Assembly (NCBI GenBank): GCA_023897205.1
Contig: JAHWDD010000007.1
Coordinates: forward strand, 434,001-498,000
Direction of reading: 5' to 3'
DNA length: 64,000 nt
DNA from: Exophiala sp. HKRS030
Taxonomy: Eukaryota; Ascomycota; Eurotiomycetes; Chaetothyriales; Herpotrichiellaceae
Position 1 is the stretch's first letter. The number at the start of each line of letters is the position of its first letter. Of the stretch, positions 45,041 to 56,454 are shown one piece after another. The position numbers and the translations under genes were made by a program. The notes beneath the pieces are model-generated. The model was given only the letters and a program-made list of their open reading frames with translations, had not been told where the DNA came from and searched no databases.

Positions 45041-47225
45041 ATGAGCGAGTGAGTCCGACGTCTTCAATCTTGCAAGTGGGTTGTGCTAATATCAATATTT
45101 AGCCATGAAGGCGACGGCCTCGATCTTGAACGTACGTTCACTGTCCACCCTTCGCTAGCCTGACCCAGTCGATACATATCAGCATACGCAGAGCTGACCG
45201 TGAGTAGGATGGGAGTCAACAACTTTCACCTATGGTTCAGTCTACTCTTATGCTGCGTCGGAAGCCGACAATCAAGCGCTTGTCCCGACCGCGAACTCAA
45301 TCTACTCACCAGCGAGACCTCGTAACTGGCCTTCACGAGAACCACTACTAGATCGGCTGTCCTCTACGAGGCCTCTCGGACGCTATGCTGGAAGGCATCC
45401 CAATCGGCCCTTCAAGAGTCCCGCACAGCTCAAATGTGAAGGTGGAAGTGAGCCGAATGACAAGTTCAATTTGAATGACCCCTGGAGTAGGGTAAGGTCC
45501 ATGGCGTTAAGGTTTACGTCGGTCCCGCACCCACAACAGGCCATTGTGAACATTATGAACAAGAATGAGACATACATTCGTGAGCCAGCAGATGATGACG
45601 AACGTCTCTACATCTGGGGAACTCCTGAACAGGTTGATAGTACAAAGGCCGAATTGTCAGGTTGGGTACAGAGCATCCGAAGCGCGTTCGCCAATACTAG
45701 GCCAATGTGGAGCAAGCTGAACGCAATGGACGGTAGGACCGAGCAGCGCTTGGATCGCCAAAACAAACAGCAGGCATTGAATAGACATATTCGAGATGCC
45801 GAGCTACCCTTCACTGTACAAGCTGCGCTGCTGTGGCCCAGAGACGTGGACATTTATGAGTTTCAAGAAGCTAACGAGGATGCACTCGAACAGCTGAGAG
45901 GCACATGCGTCTGCCACATTGCCTTTCAATGTACCGATCTTCAACACGTGATCATAGAAACATACTTTGAAAAAGAGATGATGAAACTCACGAGCAGAAT
46001 TCTGAACCTGATCAAAGAGACTGTGTCTAAGCGTGAGCAGGTTTCCAGGGTGAGCATGCTGCACCTCCCAGGCTTTGAGATTTACAGAGATCGGGTCGGC
46101 CTGCGAGACAAAGATCCACAGTCCGATTCGTATCTTCCAACCCTGCACGGCAATCTCGCTCCCAATGAACCTGAGTACAGCGCCAAACGACTTAAGTCTC
46201 TCAGCAGCAATCGGGTGAAGATCAAGCATATACTCGATACATCACTGAAGCGGCTGAGAATGTCTCAGCAGTATGTGCGCATGAGAGTGGTGTTTGGCGA
46301 ACTGGGTTTTACGCTGTTCCAGAAGCCGGAAGGCGGAGCTGAGACGTACAGCTTTGAAGATTTCTCAAAAATGGTTACCAGTGGCCGAACAAAACTCAGC
46401 CTCAACAATCTACCGGTCAGACAAGGCAAAATCCTAGACTTGCCTGACGTGCTTGACTCGATGGATGCGTTTTCTGGCCGTACAGAAACATACGGGGCGT
46501 ACTTTGACTTCGCTGGGAAGGGCTTTAGCACTCTTCGACTTGCCACTTCATTCGTACCCAATGCAATGGGCGAAGTTGACACCCTGGAACAGCAGTGGCT
46601 GGAAATCGGTGAGAAGGTCTCCATGCTGGAGATCAGCATGTTGTCCTTTGATCGTCCTGACCTACAAATCACCCTCGATGCCTTTCCGTTATACTCTGGC
46701 GCGGAATCCAGACCGGAAATGGAGAAATTCCGTCTCCACGTATCATTCAGTCCGCCAAAAGACGGCATCAAGGCTGACACGCAACGACACGTCCATTATA
46801 TACAGGCATTCAATCAAGTACGCAAAGTTCATGAATTGACCATGCTCAGATGGAGGTTTCGACAGACCGACGGCATCTTTGAGCTGCGTCGAAAAGACGT
46901 CTATGATGAGACCAAACTCTATCAGCACCCGCAGCCGGTTGAATCACGTTGGCACGCGCTGTACTACTATCCCGAATGGGATAACCTCATGGGACACTTC
47001 TCAACCATCAAGCCAGGTGAAGACATCAGCTGGAGCAAATCGGTCGCAACCTTCTTTCCTGAGAGTGACAGCTCAGGACGTGCTCTGCCGAAAGGCTTCA
47101 AGAAGTTCATGGCTGAGGTGGAAGAGATCCAAGGTCTTCTCGGAGAGGCCATCAATAGAGTGGACAAGGGCAAGATGAAGGCAAATGGCTCTCACGACGA
47201 CGAGCAAGCTATGAGTGGCGCCTGA
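45041..47225 (+). CDS. Uncharacterised 684-residue fungal protein
   Basis: Two tiny 5' exons (45041-45048 and 45103-45131) splice in phase to a large exon (45208-47225), giving MSDHEGDGLDLERWESTTFT as the start. Donors are GTGAGT and GTACGT, and acceptors are TTTAG and AGTAG. Early in the protein, HPQQAIVNIMNKNETYIREP and LYIWGTPEQVDSTKAELSGW form an alpha/beta pattern that could be a KH-like RNA-binding fold. A long, evenly mixed globular region follows (for example VRMRVVFGELGFTLFQK, then LRWRFRQTDGIFELRRKDVY). There is no signal peptide, membrane span or catalytic motif. I take it to be a conserved fungal protein of unknown role; the KH idea is inference. Confidence 0.8.
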
Positions 47226-47444
47226 AGAACAGACATGCGCAGTGACTTCAGGTATTTGATACACTCATACGCACGCACACGATATTTTTGAGAATTGACA
47301 CAAAAGCGATGAATTTGGTTCTGGGCTGTATTTTCCGTGAGGAATGCTACATGCAGAGCTGCGGGAAAGAAAGGTCTTTGTGAACTCATGGAAGACGTTC
47401 ACTATCCGTAGGGAGATTGACCCGACAGGTCATGGGTTCCGGTT

Positions 47445-48192
47445 TTATCCAGCACTTGCTTGTGCTTGTTGTGCTCGACTTGCACCTGAGCCGCCCGCTT
47501 GCTCGGCGAGCATTTTCTGCCTCAGCACTGCACGGGAAGGGAGGTGTCAGTGACTGGGGTTTGCAGATAAGGCGGTGTTTGTTTTTCCGGTGCCCAAAAT
47601 AAGCGCGCATGGGTATGGTTGGGTACTCGGATGGGCAGCACTTACCATCTTCAATTACTCTCAGATTCTCATTTTTTCCTCCAACGGCCTTTTCAATCTC
47701 TGCTAGATTCTTGGTCAAGTCGTCCACTTTTCCCTTGTAGAAACTGATGCCATCTTCTGGGGATTTCTCTACAAAGAACCCCGTTCCCACGTCGACTAGA
47801 ACGCTTGCCTTTTTAGTTGAGGATTTGTCGGGGAATGTCGAAGTAGGAGTAGGAGTAGAACCCGCAAGCGTCGCAGGGACGTAGAGAGATGTCGTCAATG
47901 GGATTAGGAGTGGTGTATCTGTAAGACCAGTAGTTAGTCAGTCAGTTAGTTGGACCAGGATGGTGAGTGATGGAGGAGCGACAAGCAGTTCATCAAAGCA
48001 ACACACACCTCCACTCTTGCCCTGGATTCCGTCCTTGATACTCCTTATACAATCTCTGAAGCGGGACTGGGCCGCCCGCAAGCGCTGGTACGAGGAGCTC
48101 AGATGTTCGAGTTCTTGAGACAGTCTTGCTTGGAGGGCCGAGAGTTGTTGCACGGAGAGTGTCGACACGTCGACACCGCCTTGTTGGGACAT
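47445..48192 (-). CDS. gim5: Prefoldin subunit 5 (alpha-type, Gim5)
   Basis: Prefoldin is a hexameric cytosolic chaperone passing actin and tubulin to CCT; subunit 5 is one of two alpha-type subunits. Exons 48009-48192, 47646-47918 and 47445-47527 give 179 residues. The N-terminal coiled coil is STLSVQQLSALQARLSQELE, then LRAAQSRFRDCIRSI. The central beta part is LTTSLYVPATLAGS and KASVLVDVGTGFFVEKSPED. The C-terminal coil is GKVDDLTKNLAEIEKAVG, ending in an Ala/Gln tail. The first donor lies in a GT run (GTGTGTGT), so its exact position could shift; the in-phase choice is given. Confidence 0.92.
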
Positions 48193-48618
48193 GGTTGCGT
48201 CTTTTTGAGTTGTGAAACAGTCCCCGACGGTCGTGTGTCGTTGAAGGGTCGTCGGTGGTCTCGGGCCGTGTAAATGACGAGTGTAGAATATGAACCGGTG
48301 ATGTACGTGCGGCCTTGCTGCATTGCTCAAGAATGGAAATTTTGGTGAGGTGACATGGCGAGGCTGCGGGGAAACTAAAATACCTGACCCAGCCTCGTGC
48401 TGACAAGGCTGCGATTTCAACCGAGTACGGAGTGCCCAGTAGATTTCAACACAGTGATTCCGTTCGCGCTCCAATCCATAAAGATGTCTTGACTAGAATG
48501 AGATTCTTGGAACAGATCAGAGTCAAAGTCTCCTTTTGGCCAATTTCTCTACAATATTACGAGAGGGGTATCTGTTTTGACTATATATACACACATGTAC
48601 ACATTACAATGTGAACCT
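48193..48618. other. Spacer between prefoldin 5 and prolyl-tRNA synthetase
   Basis: Both flanking genes are on the minus strand: the prefoldin promoter and the synthetase 3' end. A GTACGGAGT motif is near 48425. No gene seen. Confidence 0.55.
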
Positions 48619-50472
48619 CTACAGCTTTTGGAGGAGGTCTCTCACAAACCCGGCTACGGCAGCAACTTCGACATCTCGTTTGATTTTCAACCGCCGGCAT
48701 TGTACCTCGACTTTGCCCGTGTCAAAGGATCTCCCGACCACGATGATGACCGGGTACCCTATGGCATCTGCATCCTTCAATTTCCACCCCAGGCCTTGAT
48801 CTTGGCGGTCATCGAGAAGGACGTCCACCGCCACCGTGGCATTTGGACTCGGACTGGGGCTCGAGCTCGACATGGCGAGCTCGTCGTAGATCTGTTCCGC
48901 CGCTTGGACACGGCCCCCGTGAGACTTTTGCACGATGATCACGGCTTCAAATGGCGCGATGACACGAGGCCAATTGAGCCCAGACTCGTCAGACAGACAA
49001 GACGCCACGGCCGCGATGAGCCGAGACACGCCGATCCCGTGGCAGCCCATTTCGACCGGGACGGGATCCTGGGCGTTGTCGAGTCGGCTGGTCAGGCCTA
49101 GCTTCGAGCTGTAGCGGGTGCCGAGGTGGAAGGTATGGCCGACCTCGATGGCCTTGTTGAGTTGGAGGGTACCTGTACCACAGTCTGGGCACGGGTCCCC
49201 TGTTTGGTGTTTGAGCAGGTTGATGCCTTGTGTTGAATTCGGGGGGATTTTGACGAGGTAGAAATCCACACCCTCAGAGCTAAACCGATCCATGTCTGAG
49301 GCTATCAAGGCCTGAGCGGATTCAGGCTCGACCTGGGTATCAAGAAGGTAATATATGGATAGTTTTTGAGTCCCATTCCCAGAACTCGACAATGAGGACA
49401 CGTTCTTCTCGAATAAAGCGTGGGGACTTTCTAATCCCGAATCAATTTCGACGATCCCGTTCAACGCGGCTTTGATAGCATAAGAGTTCAAGGACTGGTC
49501 ATGCTGCGCAACGGCAGAGAACATAGTGGTCGGGTGTGGTGCTACTGCACGTATGAGACTTTGTCCGTCAGGGCTAAGGTAGTCTTCTTGGAGAAGCGGT
49601 CGAGTATTTGTAGAATTCGCCGTCGGGAGATCTTTGATTATTTCCGCTGAGCAGGTAGGTTGTCGAGAGAACTCTTCATTCCGCGCATAGTCACAATTCG
49701 TACAAGTGATCACGATGTCCTCCCCCGCGGTATTTGGGAAATGGTACTCATGACTGAGATTTCCGCCCATGTCTCCAGACACTGCTCTGGCTTCTGTGTA
49801 CGGAACCGTAAGTTCGTCGAGAAACCTACGATATGCGCCTCGAATATCGTCGTATGTTGCATGTGCTTCTTTCGGAGTCGCATCAAAGGTGTACAGGTCC
49901 TTCATGAGGAACTCTCGTCCTCTGAGGAGACCACCTCGAGGGCGTTTCTCGTCCCGATATTTGCGGCCGATCTGGTATAAGCGTACAGGTAGTTGCTGAC
50001 GGGTCTGCACCAGGCCGGCTACTAAGGTCGTGATTTCTTCTTCGTGTGTGGGAGTCAAGAGCCACTCGGAATCTTTGCGGTCCTTGAAAGCGAAAAACTC
50101 GGCGCCCGGTTTCCAGCGTCCGGATTTCTGCCATAATGCTTTCGAGGACAGTGATGACAAGGAGACTTTTGAAGCCTTGACCGATCGCATGTGCTTGTCG
50201 ATCAAGCGCTCTAGCTTCTCTTGCACACGCAGGCCGAGAGGCAGCATCTGAAAGATGCCAGCGTAGGCTTGTCGGAGGTATCCCGCTCTGATGAGGAGCT
50301 GCGTGGCGTCCGGAGCTTCCTCATGTTTGTGGACGTTGACTGTTGGGATCCAAAAATCGGTTACACGTTGCCTTGAGCTGGAGTGAGCACACCGGAGTGG
50401 TGCGCTTCGTGCCTTGAGATAGCCGTGCGTGCCACTTGCGGCAGCCCTGGGCGACGAAAAGTATGTCTTCAT
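48619..50472 (-). CDS. aim10: Prolyl-tRNA synthetase, mitochondrial (bacterial-type)
   Basis: Charges mitochondrial tRNA-Pro with proline. Intronless, 617 residues. The N-terminus (MKTYFSSPRAAASGTHGYLK, followed by more Arg and Ser) is a typical mitochondrial presequence. Class II synthetase motifs: motif 1 region QMLPLGLRVQEKLERLI, and motif 2 QIGRKYRDEKRPRGGLLRGR with EFLMKDLYTFD. Motif 3 lies in MGCHGIGVSRLIAAVAS. The segment between motifs 2 and 3 carries a short insertion (GEDIVITCTNCDYARNEEF, and CPDCGTGTLQL with a Cys pair). The C-terminal anticodon-binding region includes VAVDVLLDDRQDQGLGWKL and VIIVVGRSFDTGKVEVQ. It corresponds to yeast Aim10. Confidence 0.95.
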   Translation of the reverse strand: MKTYFSSPRAAASGTHGYLKARSAPLRCAHSSSRQRVTDFWIPTVNVHKHEEAPDATQLLIRAGYLRQAYAGIFQMLPLGLRVQEKLERLIDKHMRSVKASKVSLSSLSSKALWQKSGRWKPGAEFFAFKDRKDSEWLLTPTHEEEITTLVAGLVQTRQQLPVRLYQIGRKYRDEKRPRGGLLRGREFLMKDLYTFDATPKEAHATYDDIRGAYRRFLDELTVPYTEARAVSGDMGGNLSHEYHFPNTAGEDIVITCTNCDYARNEEFSRQPTCSAEIIKDLPTANSTNTRPLLQEDYLSPDGQSLIRAVAPHPTTMFSAVAQHDQSLNSYAIKAALNGIVEIDSGLESPHALFEKNVSSLSSSGNGTQKLSIYYLLDTQVEPESAQALIASDMDRFSSEGVDFYLVKIPPNSTQGINLLKHQTGDPCPDCGTGTLQLNKAIEVGHTFHLGTRYSSKLGLTSRLDNAQDPVPVEMGCHGIGVSRLIAAVASCLSDESGLNWPRVIAPFEAVIIVQKSHGGRVQAAEQIYDELAMSSSSPSPSPNATVAVDVLLDDRQDQGLGWKLKDADAIGYPVIIVVGRSFDTGKVEVQCRRLKIKRDVEVAAVAGFVRDLLQKL

Positions 50473-51442
50473 TGTTCAGCTTTTGCGAGCATTTGTCACA
50501 TCGTCAACGCCAACAACAATTTCAGGTGTACATCTCATGCGGCAGGTATTATCGGCTAGACCTAGTCATTTCGATTCGCATGTGCTCTGCTTTGTGCTCA
50601 CACGACAGATTCTCTTGATTAGAGAACTTGGAGAGCTTCGATAGGCATTGCGTCAAATGAACTATATAGACGACCGTATTGTTTAACTCCGGTGGAACAC
50701 TTTAGTGGCAATACCTCTGAGAGATACATCAATAGCAATCTTCAGCAATTATCACACAACATTTGTTTAATCTTCGAATCCCTGACGCGATAAAGTCATT
50801 TGTAAGTACAGCATGAGTGTACTTTATTCCCCCTTCCGAAGCGATTTGGCTTGCCAAATTAGTGTCCGGTAAGAGCGAACAGTATCACGCGTCACACAAA
50901 TGCTCTGACTTGGAATGAACAACTTCGCGGCCAGGCATTCATAGCAGTGGATGATGAGCCACACTTCTCCATGTTCCGCTGTGTGAATTTGTGCATACAG
51001 TCGATACTAGGTACCTCATCAAGTCTGATGAGGTATCGGGAAGATAAGATTACACCACATGATCAAGATCGTCAATTCAGGTGTGCAGGTCTTTGCAAGA
51101 CCCTTTCCCCCAAAGGCATTTGACGTCGACAGTCGGCAATACATTTTCATCTCAATCTTATATGTACATAAGTGCCATGCTGTGGGGTTCGTTCAGCCGC
51201 CAATGGACTTCCAGCTCACCAAGGCAGGCAGGGCCATAACATTGATTTGGTCTTGGGTCTGCAATTGTGCAACTTACACATGACGTTCTGTATGAAACAA
51301 GCTTAGAATTAACTCCCTGGATCGTAGAATATCATTCGGCGAGCGACGCTACAGTAATGATGGTCAGCTTTCGCAAAATTGGCCGGTAAGGTTGCTCGCT
51401 AGCGACGACACGACTATGTCGATTGTGGAGGTTCGGGCGTAA
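50473..51442. other. Intergenic region downstream of the synthetase promoter
   Basis: About 1 kb with no supported gene. A 74-codon frame with an ATG at 51059 (MIKIVNSGVQVFARPFPPKA) is slightly protein-like and may belong to the relic that follows, but no splice links them that I can support. Confidence 0.4.
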
Positions 51443-51973
51443 CCTGTCAAAAGACTGTCCCGGGATGTTTTTGAGAAAACTAACGGGTTCTTGAACACCG
51501 GAGGTGCGACGATGATGGTACTGTAAGTTTACTCCTTACAGCTTGTCTGGATCAACGTTACACAAGGGCGCTGACTCCGACGTAGGACAAGGACGGCTTT
51601 GTTCCCTTTCATGATCGACCAAAGAGCCATAACAAGTCCACAACATTTGGCTCAGTTGATGTCCACAGGTACGGTCGGCGAACGTGTACGGGATCGCCAT
51701 GAATCGATACGGCTGTGACAGCAGTTGGGTGGCGCTGCTCTCATGTTACACGATGTCGGTCCCAACCAGAATAAGCGAGTAGAATTTGAGACCATATCAC
51801 AGCTGGAACGTTGACTTCGGAGCCCAGGGAGTGTGTTTGCTGCATATGCGGTATCACAGTTCGTAAAAATCCTAGACAGCCGCAACATCGCATTCAATCA
51901 AGGTGTCATAAGAGGTGATAAAGGTAGTGAGCGGGTGTCGACGATCGTAAAGCCGTTGAAGACGAGTCTTTAA
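51443..51973 (+). pseudogene. Spliced gene relic with two in-frame TGA stops
   Basis: An open stretch (51443-51522, RDVFEKTNGFLNTGGATMMV) ends at a GTAAGT donor. A 63-base intron with a CTGAC branch-like site and a CGTAG acceptor (51585) joins it in phase to 51586-51973. That exon reads ALFPFMIDQRAITSPQHLAQ, then meets TGA at 51716-51718, continues GGAALMLHDVGPNQNKRVEF, meets TGA at 51812-51814, and goes on SVFAAYAVSQFVKILDSRNI to TAA at 51971. Both TGAs sit where CGA (Arg) would restore sense, as C-to-T change would produce. Upstream it stops at TAA (51440). The family is not recognised; the perfect intron argues it was once a gene. Confidence 0.4.
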
Positions 51974-53182
51974 AGAAACGGTGAGTGACCATTTCCGTCC
52001 ACATGCTGCTACATTGATTGTTGACAATGTGCATATTTTCACTTGGCGAGAGATTGGACACTACACCGTATCGGACCTGCCAATCAATGGACTTGTGACC
52101 GCAGTCTCCAGAGAATTTGCTGTGACCTACGGAGCACTCCATAACTTGGTAGAACCCTAGATCGAGTTCTAGGGTCGTCGAGAAGGTCTTGAATGAGCTG
52201 CAGAATTGCTGGATTCTGCGAGCGGAGCTGCAATGGCTCCCTCTGGCGAATTGGCACTTCTCCTGAAAAACACCAAACGCGGCGTTGTTGTTATCCTGGG
52301 GCAGAGAGTCTAGAACCATGGTAGCCCCTATTTGACATAAACCCCTGGACAAGCGAAATGCTCTCGACACTGATGATTCATTCTTCATCCTTGATACGGA
52401 CTTTCAGCTGCCTTGCCTCCTACACGCAGACACACTGGGCTTGACACCAAGGCATTAGTTCTGCAGGCCAAGGGATACAAGGCTGCAGTGCGCCTCCTGT
52501 GTCCAATGGATATTTTCCTTCGCTGACCGGGCGTTTACACACTAACGACGCCTTGTACCACGGTCTTCGTTCGTTTCTCTTCACCATCAGCCTGCAGCCT
52601 TGCCGCCGATTGGCAGAACTAAAGAAGATGGGTGTCGACGCGGCGTATCACAAGTTCGATAGTTTGCATATTTCTCGCCTCGAGGCTCGCATGTTTATCC
52701 GTTGTCTTGCAAGCCACAAGACAGCCCACCTCAGCGGCTCCTGGGCTGGCTTATCTCCCACATGGTATCAACATGACGAACGATGCTTCCATGCTGTGGT
52801 CGAACCTGTCGAACCACCCAACTCAGCCCTCTCTGGCTGGCTAAACCCCTCCATTCGCTACGAAAAGCCCAAATGGGGTACACATCGCCTGCAAGTGCCA
52901 TACGATGGCTCGTTGGGACTTTTGGCAAGGATGTCCGTCTAGCAGCACGGCCAGGCAGCCTCAGCTTTCAAAATGGAAGGATCCCCCCTCGTGCCTTTCA
53001 AGGCCCCTTGTCGTCTTTTTCCTTCTTTGCTTGCAGAAACTTCCATTGTACCTCTTAATCCCTTCCGTGGCCAGTCGCGGTTGAGTCAAGTGTTAGCCGG
53101 CTAGTCAATTGATATGATCTTTCAAGCCTGAATATCAATCTGGCAGCGCACTCGACGTTCTGCCAGCCATAACCTCCACAGC
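51974..53182. other. Intergenic region before the 768-residue gene
   Basis: 1.2 kb. A 160-codon minus frame with an ATG at 52388 and a 147-codon plus frame from 52499 (no ATG at its start) are open, but I see no motif in either. The last 300 bases are probably the leader of the downstream gene. Confidence 0.4.
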
Positions 53183-55863
53183 ATGGACGTTCTTTCTATC
53201 GAGTTGTGTGTTCAGACAGGTGAGTTGAGTAGGCTCATTCTTATCCTCCTATCTCTTTGTCTTCGCAGTTCATGCTCGAATACAATATTGTCTGCATCGA
53301 GGTGGGACTCAACCGACCCCCGATTTCCACGCCATGCCTCGACCACACAGACTCCGAGCGAGATACTAATGAACACCAAGACAACCTCGGCCACAATTTG
53401 TCATCGACAGGGCCATACACGGCTCTTCCTGCAGCACTTTATCACTCGTCATACACCCCTCTGACTGACATGTTCGGATATGCCTACCTAGTACTTGTAC
53501 TTGTACTTGATGATAGCTGACTAATTGGAACTTTTCAACAGTCGTCAGAGCATTTCTCGATGCTGCGAAATTGGTGCAGCGGCTACGGCAGAAGGCTGCC
53601 ACATCAGAAGAGTTCATTGTTCCTGAGGATCTGATCAAGGACTTTGAGACCTCACTGTCGCTGGGTTCGATCACTGTCCAAAGCCAATATGACCACGACT
53701 TCCGCCGATTCGGCGAGACATACGCTCGCGGCGATGCTGTCGCACGAGAACAGATGAGAGATGTTGTCATCACTCTTCAAAAGGTCATCACGCATTTGCG
53801 TGAAGTGTTCATGGACGATGCATCACTAGATCTTCGAATGCTGAAAGAGACTTCTGACGACAGCCGAGTCAATGCCACAGTATGTCTCGGCCAGCTATAT
53901 CAGCGTATGTCAACTGCTGCAGCTTCGATGAAAGAAATGTCCAGGTCATATTGTGGCGAGGCCGAGCAGCAGGCGGCCTCGAATACTTTAGCTTATTCCA
54001 GTAGCCAGAGCACGAATTCATCAACAGGAGGGACACCTTGGGACAGCCGATCCAGCACCTCATTCGCCAGCTACAGTACGAGAACCGCTGTCGAAGGTGA
54101 TCGAAAGCCATCCAACGGGCATCAGCCACATCGACGAATGTCTCTGACTTCAGCTTTCTCCTACTCGAGCGAGCGAGAGCCACATAAGGGCCTGGAGCCT
54201 GAGGGAGATGTCATGCTTAAACGTCCGCCTCCTGTACAGCGCCACTCGAGTCAAAGTCCAAGTCTCGATCCAGTTGGAAAGAGCCTCAACGAGGGCATGA
54301 ACATGGGCGATGAGAGAGCTGTCATGACGACCAATTCCGTGCCAAGGCGTGACTTGCCTTTCTACTCATTGGGCTTGACACCTCTCGTCGAACACATCCA
54401 TGATGCTGAAGAAGCAGACTTGCGGCTATCTCCTACTACGAGTGGCCATGACATCCAGAGTTCAGGTCGATCATCTCCACGTATTCCTGGATCCTTGACT
54501 AACACCAGCCAAGTTCCTGTTGTAGCAGCGTCGTCGGTGCTCAAACCCGACAACGGCATTACGTCGGGAACAATTGCACCACTGGAAGTAAATCAACAAG
54601 GTCCTGTACCTGTACCTCTAAACCCTGAATACAGTACGCTGGAATGTGTGGTGTCAGCGGGTGGGGAGTGGCACTCATTACCACCACTCAATCCGCAAGG
54701 CTATATGCAAGGGTGTAACCAACAAACACAGCCTTCCTGGCTGTTGTCACACTCCACCTGGCCGACAGCACAAGGGGAGCCAGATCCTATTTATACAGGG
54801 ACTTACCGGCCCGCACTCAATGGTGCAGGCTTAGTGAACATGTTGACTTTGAACAACCCTGTTCCGACGAGGGTATGTATGATGGCCAGAGGTATGGTAC
54901 ATACAGAGCGCTCACAGTAGATAGGTTCTCTCAGGATCCTCAACATCCAGGCCATTATCAATGCAATCGTCCAGTTCAGCGAGCTCCAGAATAAGCGGCT
55001 TCACCCTTAAAAAGGCGCTCCCCCCTGGCATTATTGGCGTCATTCACAAGAACAGTTCTAGCGCACCGAAAGCGCAAGTCGATGATCAACCTCGATACGT
55101 TAAGCCACAAACCCCGCCTCCTCCAGTTCACTCGTCAGAGCTGGCCAGTAGCCCCGTTCTAGGGGGACAAACAAGCATAGCTAGGGCGAACGTGCCATGG
55201 CCGGGGATGGATCCAGTCACAGCTTCCTTGGAGTCAGCGATGAGGGCACCAGGCTCGCCTCATTTACAAGCGTCTCGATCAGAGCTAAACCTACCATGTG
55301 AATCTAACCTGGCGGGTTTCTGCAAAGGAGCCGTGCGACAGCAACTTAGTGGTCGAAAAAAGGGCTTCAAGTTAGAGCATAGAAAGCCAAGAAAGGAGCA
55401 CGAGTGGTTCTTCCAGTGCACAAAATGCAACTTTGCAGGGCCAGCAACAGTGTCGGCGGCTCTTCCCAGTGGAGGTCGAGGAGCTATCAAGCGGGAAAAG
55501 ACTTTCGACACAAGGGTTAGAACCTCACCCGAGGGTATCCAGTACCGATGGGCATTCCTTGCCAAAAGTCACGTCCTCAACAAGGAAAGCCGTAGCGACT
55601 TGAACAACAGCAACGATGCGTACGGCTGTTATTTCTGCTGTGCGGAAGGGATAGCGAAGGGCTGGCTGACACCTGATATGCATCCGGATGAGCAAACGCC
55701 GACATTCAGCGGCCTTGATACCTTCATGGCGCATCTGGAAACACACCGAACACCACACCGTTTTCCGGGGTTAATAGTGGCAAATGAGCTGAACTGTATC
55801 GTGGGCCGGATGGCCAGTGAGAATGAAGACTTTGATCTGAATCTGCCTCCGCTGGCAAGGTAA
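53183..55863 (+). CDS. Uncharacterised 768-residue protein with Cys/His-rich C-terminus
   Basis: Exons 53183-53219, 53542-54872 and 54925-55863; both joins are in phase (GTGAGT with CAACAG, and GTATGT with AGATAG). The first intron is long (322 bases) and could hide another small exon. The N-terminal 150 residues are helical and coiled-coil-like (AAKLVQRLRQKAATSEEF, then VVITLQKVITHLREVFMDD). A Ser/Pro-rich disordered middle follows, with an RRMSLTSAF-type phosphosite context. The last 160 residues are globular: EWFFQCTKCNFAG, then GIQYRWAFLAKSHV, YGCYFCCAEG and FMAHLETHR. This gives a CxxC, CxxC and HxxxH set likely to bind zinc. No known function; conserved-looking in its two ends. Confidence 0.78.
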
Positions 55864-56157
55864 CGGTGGATGGTTACGGCAGGGCAACTGGGAATCCCCG
55901 GCGTGAAAGGAGGCGAATATTGGAAGATGGTAATAACTGCATGTGTACGAGTACTCCGTCGTTGAGAAGGGTTCAAAGAATCTCAACGATCTGATTACGT
56001 TATTCCAAGCGTGACGGAGATGACTCGGTGTACCAGGACCAAGCAAGCGATGATGGAGATATGGATACAACCGACGGATGTTGCGGAACCTTTGGAGTGC
56101 AGAGCCTCGATTGTTCCCGTAATATTGTGCCAATAAAAAGCCCACATATCGCGACAA
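55864..56157. other. Short spacer
   Basis: 294 bases between convergent stops; contains a GTACTCCGT motif at 55951. Nothing else seen. Confidence 0.5.
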
Positions 56158-56454
56158 CTATAGTACAACCAGAGCCAGAATCATGACGACAATTCTCATG
56201 ATGAACGAGAGAAGATCTTGGTAGAATTGGTTCAAGGACAAGGAATCCAAGTCTTCGCGGTAGAGAAAGAAATGGAGGAAGTATGGGAGTATTCGAGAAA
56301 ACCATCCGGCACAAAGTTTCTGGAAGTGACGGATGCGGCTTTTTTGAGGCTCTTGAGATAGGCGATTCCGAAGTAAAAGATACTCCTCGTATGGAGTATT
56401 CTTTGGCTTCCATAATCCCGTCATCTGCCCATTTTCGCTGCATGATGCATGCAT
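56158..56454 (-). CDS. Small putative tail-anchored membrane protein, 98 residues
   Basis: An ATG at 56454 opens MHASCSENGQMTGLWKPKNT and runs 98 residues to TAG. The middle is basic and amphipathic (YLLLRNRLSQEPQKSRIRHF). Then comes an aromatic-rich stretch (AGWFSRILPYFLHFFLYRED) and finally a hydrophobic end (FIMRIVVMILALVVL) that could be a C-terminal membrane anchor. Codon choice and composition look better than those of overlapping frames. No family recognised. A further 3' exon cannot be excluded. Confidence 0.45.
   Translation of the reverse strand: MHASCSENGQMTGLWKPKNTPYEEYLLLRNRLSQEPQKSRIRHFQKLCAGWFSRILPYFLHFFLYREDLDSLSLNQFYQDLLSFIMRIVVMILALVVL

Noticed and set aside
51906..52388. 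Minus-strand frame of 160 codons with a true ATG
   Set aside because: No motif, hydrophobic or charged pattern suggesting a fold, and it partly overlaps the plus-strand relic.
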